Source of the DNA: Rhizomys pruinosus
Lineage: Eukaryota; Chordata; Mammalia; Rodentia; Spalacidae
Direction of reading: 5' to 3'
NCBI GenBank assembly: GCA_009823505.1
Contig: VZQC01003052.1
Span: 1,794,707-1,858,706 of the forward strand
DNA: 64,000 nucleotides
Shown here in pieces: positions 23,710 to 34,619 of this stretch (position 1 is the first letter of the stretch; each line of letters begins with the position of its first letter). The notes under the pieces were generated by a model that worked only from the letters and a program-made list of their open reading frames with translations, was not told where the DNA came from and ran no database searches. The translations under genes and the position numbers were made by a program.

Positions 23710-23946
23710 TTAAAATTTATTTTTGTATGTGTATGAATGTACTGTCTGCATGTAGGTTTGTGCACCCATGTCATGCAATGCCGCGGAGGTCAGAAGAGGG
23801 TCTTGGATTCCCCTGGAACTGGAGCTCTCCTGGTTACAGGAGAGTTACAGACGGTTCTTAGCCGCCATGTGGGTGCTGGGGATTGAACCTGGGTCCTCTG
23901 CAAGAGCAGTCGGTGCTCTTAACCGCTAGGCTATCTCTCCAGCCCC
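23710..23946 (-). repeat. B2-type SINE, rearranged duplication variant
   Basis: Perfect 16-bp TSD aataaaaatgcatttt at 23694-23709 and 23947-23962. Head GCCTAG-like (reads ctaggctatctctccag in reverse). The duplicated internal block is present but its second unit (after 23826) is rearranged to a small hairpin-like 'ctcctggttacaggag'. Confidence 0.96.
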
Positions 23947-23962
23947 AATAAAAATGCATTTT

Positions 23963-24434
23963 AAAGTTTCAAAGTTCACAAATATTTTCCTTATTTGGAT
24001 CAGAGCTTTGATGTGACAGATTATGAATTACGGGAAGATGTGATGACTTCTTTGCAATTCTACCCTTCATAGAGGCAGCCTAGACACCTTTCTAGAGAAG
24101 CTACTTTTTCTTTGAACTGAAAACAAATATCCCTATTCTTTGTACCTTCTGAATTACCTTGTTCCACATAGCTCAGCCTGAAGGAAGAAGGTCTTCATGA
24201 AGGAGTTCAAATTAGCAAGCTCGCCTTGGCAGGTTTTACAGCCTTCTAAGCAGGCAGTCACTTAGAACCTCATGGCTTCTCCACCCCCAGCACTTGAATG
24301 TGGAGACAGATGGAGTCCACTATCTTCATCATAAGAGTGGGTTTTGAAAGGAACAGAAATGACAAAAGGGCAGCCTGTAAGATGTGTGGGACAAAGGTTT
24401 CCATTTTGTTCTTGTTTGCTGGTGGTTGGGATGT
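23963..24434. other. Unique sequence, nothing recognised
   Basis: No gene or repeat identified. Confidence 0.4.
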
Positions 24435-24451
24435 AATACTCTTGCTTTTTC

Positions 24452-24501
24452 TTTTTCTTTTTTTTTTTTTTTTTTTTTTGGTCTTTTCGAGACAGGGTCT
24501 C
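24452..24501 (-). repeat. 50-bp B1 stub with 17-bp TSD
   Basis: Only the last 24 or so bases of B1 (ggtcttttcgagacagggtc in reverse sense) and a poly(T) tract are present. They sit between perfect 17-bp repeats aatactcttgctttttc at 24435-24451 and 24502-24518. This is an L1-machinery insertion truncated almost to its tail. Confidence 0.96.
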
Positions 24502-24518
24502 AATACTCTTGCTTTTTC

Positions 24519-25875
24519 ACCAAATCAGGACACAGTTGAGAATGGAAAATACACTATCGATAATTATACCAAGATAGTCTTATAAACTAGGGCCGATCTT
24601 ATTTCCATATGGTCACCTTAGTGTGGTGTCACATACTCACGGGTTTGACACTCTCAATAAAAGGTTGACGGAAAGAAGCCAGACACAAAAGAATACATCT
24701 AAAAAGACCTTTCAATAAATGCCAGGTGATGCACTGTTTATCCATGGGACAAGAATTCAGGGTAGAATTTTCTTGAAGGAAGCAGGTGAGGAGTGAAGGG
24801 GGAGGTAGGACTCTGAAGTGGCCACTATGGTATATTGGCTTTTATGTTTGTCTCTAATTTTAGAAGTTTGTTAAGAGGGAACACTTGGAATTTGACTGCA
24901 CATATGCATGCATGTTGTATATATACAACATCCCTCTGTTATCTATGGTTATAGCTAGAGATGGAGATTTGGTTCATATTTTGGCATTAGTTATGTCACT
25001 CCTGTCCCTGCTTGTGGGGTGGGAAGGTGTAGATAAAGAACACAGATGTGGCCTGTGAAAACTTCAAGGTTCACTTTTAATTTAAGGGGAGAGGGTTTGG
25101 ATCTGTATCAATGTGTTTTTGTTTTTAATGAATCTTAGCTATGCAGAATGTAAGGACACTGTTAATGCCATCCTTAAATTTTCTAGCAGGCAAATATAAA
25201 CAATGCTAGTCAGCTCACCTTTGTGGTGCCAGGACTCAGGCCCAGGTGTGATGAGTTCTAAGGTCTGCTGACTATGAAAGCCTCTGCTCTCAGGGCAATT
25301 GGTCCTCTTAAATCCCAGCTCCTGTTCAAAGCCAGGATCTAGATTAGTATGTAATATGACAGTACAAGGAAACTAAGCCGAAAGTAACAGGATGTGTCAT
25401 TGTATTCTAGGAGGCTCATTCTTAGCGTGCTGTGTTGAGATGCAGCTTGCAGTACCCAGGTACTCAAGTCATGGGAGACACCTGCATCCTCCTGTCTGAG
25501 GAAGCCCTCTGTGACAGGTGTGTCTAAGCCCTCTGTGACAGGTGTGGCTTTACTCTTGGCTTTACTTCTGGGGAGTCTCTTTAGCTTTGTCCTGTCAACG
25601 CCCGGTGGTGCTTCACAGGCTCCTGACCATATGACCTCACCCCCAGAGGGGTCACCAAAGCTCACCGACATGGGATATAGAAGCACTGCTCTGAGAACGA
25701 ACTCCAGAAAACCCATATAGAGAGAAATTTCTTTCATTATGCATAGTGAAATCATTACAGACCTATTTTCCATTTGCTGGTGTTATGTCAAGATTGAACA
25801 TTTTCATACTATTCAATATCTCAGTGATTTCGTTGTTAATGTCTGACTCAGATGCTTCAATTTCTCTTTTCCTTT
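24519..25875. other. Unique sequence, no gene recognised
   Basis: No gene is recognised. A local repeated phrase, 'agccctctgtgacaggtgtg', occurs twice in tandem near 25503-25545. The minus-strand 144-codon frame at 25339-25773 spans it but shows no known domain. Confidence 0.4.
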
Positions 25876-26003
25876 GGTTTTGGACCTAGCAGAAGTTGCA
25901 CTTGAACTAAGTAAGTAGCCCAGGGTGCCTTGGACATGTAGCTCCTTCTCCCTCAGCCGTCTAAGTCCAGAGATCATAAGTCTGTGCTACAGTCCCCAGC
26001 TAG
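25876..26003 (-). repeat. B4/Alu-like SINE relic
   Basis: 'agtagcccagggtgccttgg', 'ctccctcagccgtctaagtc' and 'tctgtgctacagtcccc' follow an antisense 7SL-derived SINE, heavily diverged. Confidence 0.5.
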
Positions 26004-26172
26004 ACACCCTCTTTTATGACTGTAAAGTCACTAAAGATCATTCACTTCTTAGAGTTCAATACTTTAATCCCTTAGAAGTGAAGAAGCTGTAGTCAGGAAT
26101 CCCTTTCACTGCTTGATGTACCAAGCTACAGCATTCACAAGTCCAAAATTTAATAACAAAAAACCTGCAATG
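26004..26172. other. Unique flank of the IAP insertion
   Basis: Ordinary unique sequence leading to the LTR target site. Confidence 0.5.
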
Positions 26173-26179
26173 CTTTTAC

Positions 26180-26490
26180 TGTTGGGAGCTGCGGAGTGCC
26201 GTGCCTCAAAGATGGTGCCGGTTTCCGCCTCCCACCCCCAAGGGGGTGAGCGCTCCATGCAGCAAACATGTCCTTATTTGGTTTGGCCTTGCTGAGGCCC
26301 TCTGTTCCGCATAGAGATATCCTATCTTTGAGACCTACGTGGTGGAAGTCGATTGGTTGTGACAGGTCTTATAGGTGATGAACCGGGAAGGGAGAGAGGG
26401 AGAGCAGATGTAAGGTTACCCGAATAAACTGCTTGAGGAAGATCGCTCTCGTGTCGTGTCTTCTTTCACTGGACGAATGGGGACGCGACA
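26180..26490 (+). mobile_element. IAP-type (ERVK) solo LTR
   Basis: A 311-bp unit that begins TGTTGGGAGC and ends GCGACA, the TG...CA termini of an LTR. The start matches the well-known IAP LTR start. It is flanked by cttttac at 26173-26179 and 26491-26497. A polyadenylation signal AATAAA sits at 26423-26428, followed by a GT/CT-rich stretch. There is no internal gag, pol or primer-binding region, so this is the product of LTR-LTR recombination. The region is GC-rich and CpG-bearing, unlike its flanks. IAPs belong to muroid rodents, which supports the lineage call. Confidence 0.93.
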
Positions 26491-26615
26491 CTTTTACTGC
26501 TAACATTACATGATCTATAGAACTCTGAGAAAGAAACCATTGGAAAATACAGTTCATTAGTTCATCAATGTTTCTATAAACACATTCAGCATATACCTCA
26601 TTTTAAAGTGTTTTA

Positions 26616-26837
26616 AGGACTGGAGAGATGGCTCAGCAGTTAAGAGTGCCAACTGCTCTTACAGAGGATTGGGGTTTGATTCCCAGCACCCACATGGCAG
26701 CCAAGAAACATCTTTAACTCCAGTTCCAGGGGAATTCAACACCCTCTTCCACAGCATTGCAGGACACAGGTGCACTAACCTACATGCAGACAGTACACTC
26801 ATACACATAAAAAATAATAAATTTAAAAAATAAAAAT
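26616..26837 (+). repeat. B2-type SINE
   Basis: 'actggagagatggctcagca', 'ggtttgattcccagcaccca', 'aactccagttccaggggaa' without the 17-bp duplication, and an A-rich tail. TSD aaagtgtttta at 26605-26615 and 26838-26848. Confidence 0.97.
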
Positions 26838-26848
26838 AAAGTGTTTTA

Positions 26849-26998
26849 GCAGCCGGGCGTGGTGGCGCACGCCTTTAATCCTTGCACTTGGGAGGCAGAG
26901 GCAGGCGGATCTTTGTGAGTTCAAGGCCAGCCTGTTCTACAGAGTGAGTTCCAGGACAGCTGGGGCTACAGGGAGACCCTGTCTCGAAAAGACCAAAA

Positions 26999-27043
<45 letters not shown>
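26849..27043 (+). repeat. B1 SINE with (AAAT)n tail
   Basis: Near-consensus B1 (gccgggcgtggtggcgcacg onward). Its tail has expanded to about 13 AAAT units. It sits in the right-hand TSD of the preceding B2, and the target aagtgtttta is repeated again at 27044-27053. High CpG content indicates youth. Confidence 0.97.
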
Positions 27044-27045
<2 letters not shown>

Positions 27046-27065
27046 GTGTTTTAAATTCATACAGG

Positions 27066-27208
27066 ACTTTTTTTCACATGAAGTTTCCCTTTGTAGTCCA
27101 GGCTTGCCTGGAGTTCACTAGGTAGTCCAAGCTAGATTCAAATTCACAGCAATTCTCCTGCCTCCACCTCCTGAATGCTGGGAGGACAGACGTAAGCCAC
27201 CATGTATG
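27066..27208 (-). repeat. B1 SINE (old)
   Basis: 'tagtccaggcttgcctggag', 'tgaatgctgggaggacagac', 'taagccaccatgtatgg' form a diverged reverse B1. Confidence 0.85.
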
Positions 27209-27237
27209 GTCAGGATCATTTTCAAAAGAATCTCCAT

Positions 27238-27412
27238 GGGGCTGGAGGGAAGGACCAACACTAGACCCAGGTTTGGTTCCCAGCACCCCACATGTTGGCT
27301 AAAGCCTGTCTGTTACTCTGTTTCCAGGGGATATGCCCCCTTCTGGACTCCAAGGGTATTGCATGCACAGTGCACTTAAATGCAGGCAAAGAACACATAT
27401 ACAGAGAAGTAA
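27238..27412 (+). repeat. B2-type SINE (old)
   Basis: 'ggggctggagggaaggacc', 'ccaggtttggttcccagcac' and 'ccccttctggactcc' are readable. Part of the head is deleted. Confidence 0.82.
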
Positions 27413-28786
27413 ACTCTAAAAGAAGCCCTGTGCTGAGGATTTTATCTCAATGGGATTGTATAAAAAGAGTTGAAATGTTATTTTATTACACCATATAGAT
27501 ATTAAATTTGGGATGCTGGGATTTTGGTTTATAATTAAAAATCAAATGTATTATGTTTCTGTCTTTGGTATCTATAAATTGATTTTTTTTTCTTCCAACA
27601 TTATTCCTTACCTTACTCTGGCTTGGTACCTGCAGCTGGGAAACAAAGCAATTGTTGTTATTGGGTCATAGAAGCATCACCGTTCTGGGATCCACAGTCT
27701 GCCATGGGTGTTGAAGGAGGAAGCAGCCTCTCTAACTAATCTTTGCTATAGCAGAGTGTATCTGTGGATAAGGGGTACACATCTCCCTCAGTCTCTAATC
27801 CCTGTTAGCTCACTGTCTATGCCTGATATCAGGAATCAGTCTGTGGTATAGAATTGTGAGTCATGGAGAGGCAGGCTAGCTGTGAGGCTAGAAAGACCCA
27901 AAGGCTTAGACAAGTGTTGCTTACAAGAGGGGGCTCAGAAAGGTCCCTGCAGGCAGACCTTACCTGAACCAAAGAACTTTTTGTCCATCTCAAATAGTTT
28001 TAATACCATGAAATTTGCTGTCAATATTCAAAATATGGTTTCATATAATATGCTATCTTTATAGTTTCTCTTGGAACTCCCTGGTCTGTTTCTTCTTGGC
28101 AACAGCTGACTCAGCTGAATAGCAGGTGTTCTCTGCAGATGGGCCACCTGCTCTCCGGTTTACAACAGCCCCATTCCTCCCACTGAATCCTACACTATCC
28201 TGTTTCACCCATGTGTTATCTGTCTCATCATATACTCTCCTGGGCTTAGAGTATCTGATCAGAGGTAAGAATATTAAACACTGGAGAACCAGTGGTAAAG
28301 TCTTACTATTTCAATGAAGAACAGAGCAAGTGGTTCACAGGTAGCTGAGCAGAAGAATCCAGAGAAGCATTATGGTAAAACCTTAGACTGGCACTGTTGG
28401 CACAGGTGGGAGGTGACAGGGATATAGCCACCAAATGCTGAGTGCTTGGGGTGTGTTTCACTCCTCACTGATAGACTGGATATATTTTTGTGGCCCTTGG
28501 TCTAGATATTTGCTGTTCCAAAGAAGACCTGTGGAGGCATCTGTCAGTGAACTGTGCGTTTCTGGGCCAGAGTCCAAGTTTCACAATTCTAAAGTGGGCC
28601 AGAGACTGAACAGGAGATCACTTCAGATGATACTCACATCTCTGTGGATCTGTAGAAAAAGCACTGGCATAAATCTGAAATGTCTGTGTGGCAGAGTGAC
28701 AGCTCAATGAATGAAGTCTCTTATCCCCTCACTAAAGCCGGAAGTCAAGGTGGGTGGGAGCCAGGAGCAGGCACAGAGGAACATAT
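27413..28786. other. Unique sequence, no gene recognised
   Basis: No gene or repeat family identified. Open frames are short and lack homology. Confidence 0.4.
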
Positions 28787-28800
28787 AAGAACTGGCTTTC

Positions 28801-30935
28801 CCAGTTTCGCCTAGACACTGTCTACAGGACACATGGTGTTTTAGGACTTAGTAAAAGTAAAAGTAAACATGTGTATATTAAACAACATTGGTTTACAGAA
28901 TCTGATAAAAATGGTAATGCATCTGAATTAAATGGAGATATAATTCGCTGTTGCCCACATTTGCTTTACATAAAATCTGTAGAGCAAGAACTTTGGGATT
29001 GACACATACAAATGTTCTCTATAATTTCTCTGTTGTACAGTATCACCTTGTAGCACTCTCTTTAAGATGATTTAACGTAAAAATTAAGTTTGCTTCCCAA
29101 GTTAATCATATATAGTCACCCAAAACAACATGGGTGAATTTGATGAAATTCTATGCCTTGAACTCACCCTAATAGTCATGTAAATAATACAACTACTTCT
29201 GGAGAATCATACCTAAAAAAGGGGGGGGAATACAGAAAGACATGAAACCTTTTCATCAAACCCCGCAATTCAAATCTTAAACCTAATTATGGGAAAAGAT
29301 TTGTTTGTTCCAACAGGTCAAAAACGTCACCAAACTTTAACGGCTGAGAAAAAAGAAAAGAACAGGTTTGCATTGAGTATGATGCACCAAAAAGTGGCAA
29401 CGGAAAGCTGACCCGTCTGAACATTCAAAGGAAGAAAGCCTCAGATTGCCATAACATCGAACCCCTTCTGGAGTCCTACATGTAACAACTAGTTAATAAT
29501 GAGTCCTAATGAAACTTACCTTCTAAGGTGCCACAAAGGTTTTGATATGAGAGACTCCTTGCCTTTCCCCACCCATAGAACAAGGAAAGAATATGACAAT
29601 GATGAGGTCGCTCCCCAACTGTAAATTGGAGACAACTATTGTAGAGGTGATCTCTTATAAAACCGGTACAAACTTGCTTTCTTTAATTGACTACTAGACA
29701 GGGGGAACTGTGGAAGGGACTACTCTCTCTCTGTTCAGAACCAAATATAATATACTAAAGTCCTGGGCTATGCACTCAGGCAAAATATATTAATACAGGA
29801 GCTCTGACATCACATGGATTGTTCTACCAGGTGGATGTTGGCCAGGGGATCCAAGGCCCCAAAAAGGTAAGGGCTCCTGGCCTCTAAGTTGGGATACCTA
29901 CAGGAGGAGAAGCAATAAGACCCTGCTGCCGAAGACCTGACGTTAACATGGGAGGGATGTATGGAGACCACACATGCAAGTGTACAGATGGCCTCTGGAA
30001 TGCCAGAGAGTGTTACCAAAGGCCACTAAACCAATAACAAATATGGGTCTCCCTGAGTCAAGCAAGACTCCACCGTCAGCACCAGTACACCCTCACCTGC
30101 CTGGAAATACTGTGCAGCAAGCAGCCATGTGCCTGTATATCCCAAATCTAATTGGCTTGTGGCTCTCTCCTTGGAGAAAAACCCATGGCTGATGCCACAA
30201 GCTTACATCCTCTAAGGTTAGAATTGATATAGGCCACAGTAAGACCTGTCATATTTAACAGGGGAGAAATTGTAATTCATGTATAACATATCCAAACATG
30301 TGTCTATGCTAAAGAACCTACCATAACCATTAGTCCTGCTTAAATACCTATATATCTAATTGCTTGTTCTTCATTAGTAGGATCGAAAGGTTATTCTGGA
30401 CAAACTGTCAGCCCATGAAAGGAAACAGCCAGAATGAACAGAGTCAAGTCAACAGCTCCATAGAGAGTGGACTGTTTTACCTCTCATCCACCTGTGCCCC
30501 TTTTCTAAGCCTAGGAAACACCTGCGGAAGAGGGGGCGTGGTAGAATGTAAGGGCTGCGATTGGGGTGGATGGTGAACTACAGCAATGTAGTCCTGGACA
30601 CTCATTTGATCAACTTGATTGAACAAACAACTGTCACCCCCCCATGGATGGTGGGGCTGTAGGTTTGGACACAACAGCCTGCAGATAGTTTTCATGAAGG
30701 ATCCTTGTACCATGGATTATCACTATAGCTAAAAATGAAAAAAAAAAAAAAAACTGGAGAGAAGATGCAGGACAGTCATGGCAGAAATGCATGATCTGGG
30801 ATGGGGTGGGGGGGGGGGGAAGGGAAAGGGAAATAAGCCTGAACTGAATTGGAAAAAATGTATGAAATGCACAAAGCATCAATAAAAATAATTAAAAAAA
30901 AAAAAAAACAAAAATAAATAAAAAAAATTAAAAGA

Positions 30936-30960
<25 letters not shown>
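28801..30960 (+). mobile_element. 2.16-kb poly(A) retrotransposon insertion, L1-type 3' end
   Basis: Bounded by a perfect 14-bp TSD aagaactggctttc at 28787-28800 and 30961-30974. It ends in a long A-rich tail (from about 30893). The last 500 bp or so follow the L1 3'UTR plan: 'ctaagcctaggaaacacctg', 'gaagagggggcgtgg', 'gacagtcatggcag', a G11-type run and 'atgtatgaaatgcacaaagc'. The first 180 bp carry an open frame ending at 29002 that I cannot assign. The whole insert fits a 5'-truncated L1 with a long 3'UTR. The first 1 kb or so is unassigned, so a transduced or chimeric 5' part is possible. Confidence 0.85.
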
Positions 30961-30968
<8 letters not shown>

Positions 30969-30974
30969 GCTTTC

Positions 30975-32310
30975 TAGGCAAGAGGTCCCCCAGATAAATC
31001 ACTCAGCTAATCAGAGATGATTTAAGAGGCAGAATCCTCTGAGTGAACCAGGCCCTCATTTGTCACTTCACAGAGCAGCCAGATATGATTTCTAGGATGT
31101 CTGACAAACACGTGCCTGCAGCTCTGGTGGAAAGACTATCAAAGTGCCTGCTTACGTCACGAAAGGGCCGTCAGTCACTGGGTCTGGCCAGACGCCATCA
31201 TTAGCTCAAAATTCATGGTCTGTCTGTCTCTGGTTTTCCTGTCAGTCGCATGAAAGGCCAGCCTGACATTCAGAAATGCCCAGTGTTGAACTACTTCTAT
31301 GCAATACATTATAGAGCAGATAGTGGACATTAAAGAGCCCTGAGTCATTTCACTATTGAGCTTTGGAATTTAAGAAACTATCATAAACAATGATTAGCCA
31401 TGGGCTAAAGGCAAGAAAGAACAAAACATAAAATATTATCTTTGCATTAGAAATGCCTTCCCCAAATCCACCTATTGCTTAAGGCAAGGGCTCCAGCAAG
31501 AGCCCATGTTTTTCGACTAATATGAAAAGCCACACTGTGATGTGGACACAACGATGAGGGTAGGCACTGGATTCCCACAGCTCGATCCTAAAACTATCAC
31601 TGTAATGTGGTTGAGCACAGTTTCTTGTTTAATCCCCAAAATTGTTTTGGTCCTTCAAATGATAGACATTATTTTCTAGTCCATTGGTTCTCAAACTTTG
31701 GAGAGCTTATAGAATCCCTGTGCCAAGACTGTACCCCATACCAAATCATACCAATTATCCAGAATCCCTGGGGGTGGGTGGGAAAAGACTCCAGACACTG
31801 GTATATTAAGTAACTCCTGAGGCCTTTCTTTTACTATAGATGTCTTAAGCTCCCTACAATTCAAATTCTAATTGTTTTCCATTCATCTCTCAGAATTGGA
31901 TTCTAAAACCCAATTTCCCTCTCTCCTGTTACTGCTTTAATTGGTTGTTATATTATTTAGAAAAGAGCTTGTCTTGTGAGAAACAGAATTGGTACATGTT
32001 TGGCGGGTAAAATCTCCAGAGATTCAGAGATGAGCTTTGCTATATTACATCATTTCAGAAACAAATTAGATTGTGGTATCAGACAAGAGTCTCACAGAAT
32101 ACAGAAAAGAATTCTTCCACTGAAATTTCAGTTCTTTTCTCAAGACTTTTATCCTCCCTAGAAAACTAGTTTGCTAGGCAAGGGGACAACTTGTGACTAA
32201 ACATGATGGAATAATAGGGTGCCCTCATCTACCCCCACATCTGAAAAATTAAAGTTACTATAATTTGGTCCAATCTAAACCCAGAAGGAACTTCAGAATG
32301 TTCAATGTAG

Positions 32311-32312
<2 letters not shown>
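30975..32312. other. Unique sequence, no gene recognised
   Basis: No repeat or gene identified. Confidence 0.4.

Positions 32313-32365
<53 letters not shown>
32313..32365. repeat. (CT)n microsatellite
   Basis: About 26 uninterrupted CT units followed by a C/T-rich stretch that abuts a headless B2. Confidence 0.98.
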
Positions 32366-32367
<2 letters not shown>

Positions 32368-32397
32368 GTCCCTCTTCCTTCCTCTCCTTTTCAGATC

Positions 32398-32585
32398 ACT
32401 GAACCCAAACTGCTCTTGTAGAGGACCCAGGTTCAATTCCCAGTACCCACATGGCAGCTAATAAATATCTGTAACTTTGGTTCCAGAGGATCCAACACTC
32501 TCTTCTGACCGCCGCAAAACACAGGTGCACACATGTAGGCAATATACGAAGAAAATAATAAATAAAAAAGTTAAAAAATAAATAG
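32398..32585 (+). repeat. B2-type SINE lacking its head
   Basis: Starts in the region of the anticodon-like arm (aaactgctcttgtagaggac), keeps the B box 'ggttcaattccc' and the tail. The first 35 bp or so, with the A box, are replaced by the CT microsatellite junction. Confidence 0.88.
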
Positions 32586-32814
32586 TGCTGCTATGATACT
32601 CAGCAAGTTTCTCTGAGCCCTGGAACTCTCCTGTCCTTCGTGTTATTCAGCCCTGCTCTGACATAGATCCTACCTGTTAACACCCATGGAGCAGACCTAG
32701 TTCCTAAAAAATAAACAATTACAAAACACTCCAAGACAAATTCAGGATTTGACTGTAGTTCTCCTGATAGAGATACTCTATGGACCAGAACTGAGATGGT
32801 ACCAGCTATTCTTT

Positions 32815-33016
32815 TTTTTTTTTTTTTTTTTGTAATGTGTATTACAAAAATGTATGCAAGTCCACCCATGACGTGCAATGCTCATGGAGATCAGAAGAGG
32901 GTGTTGGATCCCCTGGAACTGGAGTTATGGATGGCTGTGGGTACTGGGAAATGAAGCCAGGTCCTCTGCAAGGACAGCCAGTGCTCCTAACTGTTGAGCC
33001 ATCTCTGCAACCCGGA
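32815..33016 (-). repeat. B2-type SINE
   Basis: Flanked by accagctattcttt at 32801-32814 and 33017-33030. It has a T tract, 'gtgcaatgctcatggagatc' and 'gttgagccatctctgcaacc'. It has a small internal deletion and no 17-bp duplication. Confidence 0.95.
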
Positions 33017-33324
33017 ACCAGCTATTCTTTCTAGGCCCCTTGTTTTCAAAGCTTTCAATCCTATAACCAATAGTTAATTTCTTATTCCCATGGCCATATA
33101 TCTGTAGTGTGTTAGCTTCTTATGCAATCCAGTGTCTTCCTAAAATACACGTAATAGCAACTGTACAAACACCTACTTCTTTTATTTCAGTGTGTAATTA
33201 TAATTTCTCCTGGTTCCAGCTGCATTCATTTGGGTTTCTGGCCATGGCAGCTATTGTAGGCCATACTCAAACCCCTTCAATACCATTCCAGTATGTGCTG
33301 GCACCTTTATTTATTAATTGTCTT

Positions 33325-33477
33325 TTATTGTTTTGAAACAGGGTCTCACTATGTAGCCTTAACTGGCCTGGAACTCACTATGTAGAACAGGCTGGCCTCT
33401 AACATATAAAGAACCTCCTGCCTCTGCCTCTGCCATTGAGTGCTGACATTAAAGATGTAAGCTACCAAGCCTGGCCT
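33325..33477 (-). repeat. B1 SINE (old)
   Basis: 'gaaacagggtctcactatgt', 'tagaacaggctggcctctaa', 'taccaagcctggcc'. Confidence 0.9.
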
Positions 33478-34343
33478 TATTTGTTTGTTTGTTTGTTTAT
33501 TTTGGTTTTGAAGCTGGTCTCTTTGTATTATAAACATTTTCTATTCTTTGCCCCAAGTAGAATAGGCAAGGAATTCCAGGGAACTAATCACCCAAGGAGT
33601 GGCCTTCAAACAAAACAGAAGAGACTCAGCCCTCATTTAGAACATCTTAGAAGCATGTTTCACACAGCCCCTCAGAGCTCCTGAGTCAGGCTGAGTTCTA
33701 GTTGCCCACATCTGGGTATCTAGTCTCCCAAGGCTGGCCTCCTTCCCTTTTCTACCTCATTTCTCCATACCCATTCTAGTGCTTGCTGGGTCACCATGAA
33801 AATAAACTCCTTGTATTCTAAATCTTGTATGAAAGTGTGATCAGGTGTTAGTCCAACAAGGACCTTCACACATTTTGTGGGACCAAAAAGGTGCATCATT
33901 TCAACAAGACAAAATTCCATCATTGCTTTTTCCAACAAAGGTTTTTTTTTTTTTCCTGGGGGCTCAACATAGGCCTGAACCCACATGGGCCTGGTCTAAG
34001 ACCATGAGTTAGCAGGATACACACCATCCTTTTCTCACTGAATTTAGTGTAGTGGGAAAGACTGGCATCAAGAAACTGATAATCTACTCAGTAAATATTA
34101 TAAAGAGAAAATGCACAGTACAACCAGAATACTGACAAAGGATCTGTCTTTTCTCAGGAAATATTTCCATTAAGGAGCAGCTTTTGTTCACAGGCAAAGA
34201 ATGTGTAGGAGCAAGCAAGGCAAAGTGGTAGACAATTGTCCCAGCAGAGGACAAACATATACAAAAGTCCTGAGGCTACAGCAGAAAAGGCAAGAGTGGC
34301 TAGATTGTTATGGAAGAGACCTAGAGTTCTTCCACCCTCTATA
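33478..34343. other. Unique sequence; short (TTTG)n at 33482-33500
   Basis: No gene is recognised. Confidence 0.4.
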
Positions 34344-34354
34344 AACAAACAACC

Positions 34355-34588
34355 TGGGGCTGGAGAGATGACTCAGCGGTTAAGAGCATTGACTGTTTTT
34401 GAAGGGAACCCGGGTTCGATTCCCACCACCTACACAGAGGCTAAGACTTGCGTGGTGGCACATGCCTTTAATCCTAGCACTCAGGAGGCAGTGGCAGGCG
34501 GATGGATCTCTGTGAGTTCAAGACCAGTCTGGTCCACAGAGTGAGTTTCAGGCCATCTGGGGCTATAGGGAGAACCTGTCCCCAAACA

Positions 34589-34611
<23 letters not shown>
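34355..34611 (+). repeat. B2 head joined to B1 (composite SINE)
   Basis: 34355-34443 is a B2 5' region with intact A and B boxes (gagatgactcagcggttaag; cccgggttcgattccc). It stops after 'cacagaggctaa' and continues directly as a B1 from 'tgcgtggtggcacatgcctt' through 'cacagagtgagtttcaggcc' to a (CAAAA)n tail. A weak flank match (acctggg) may be a TSD for the whole unit. The alternative is a B1 inserted in a B2, followed by deletion. Confidence 0.88.
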
Positions 34612-34619
<8 letters not shown>

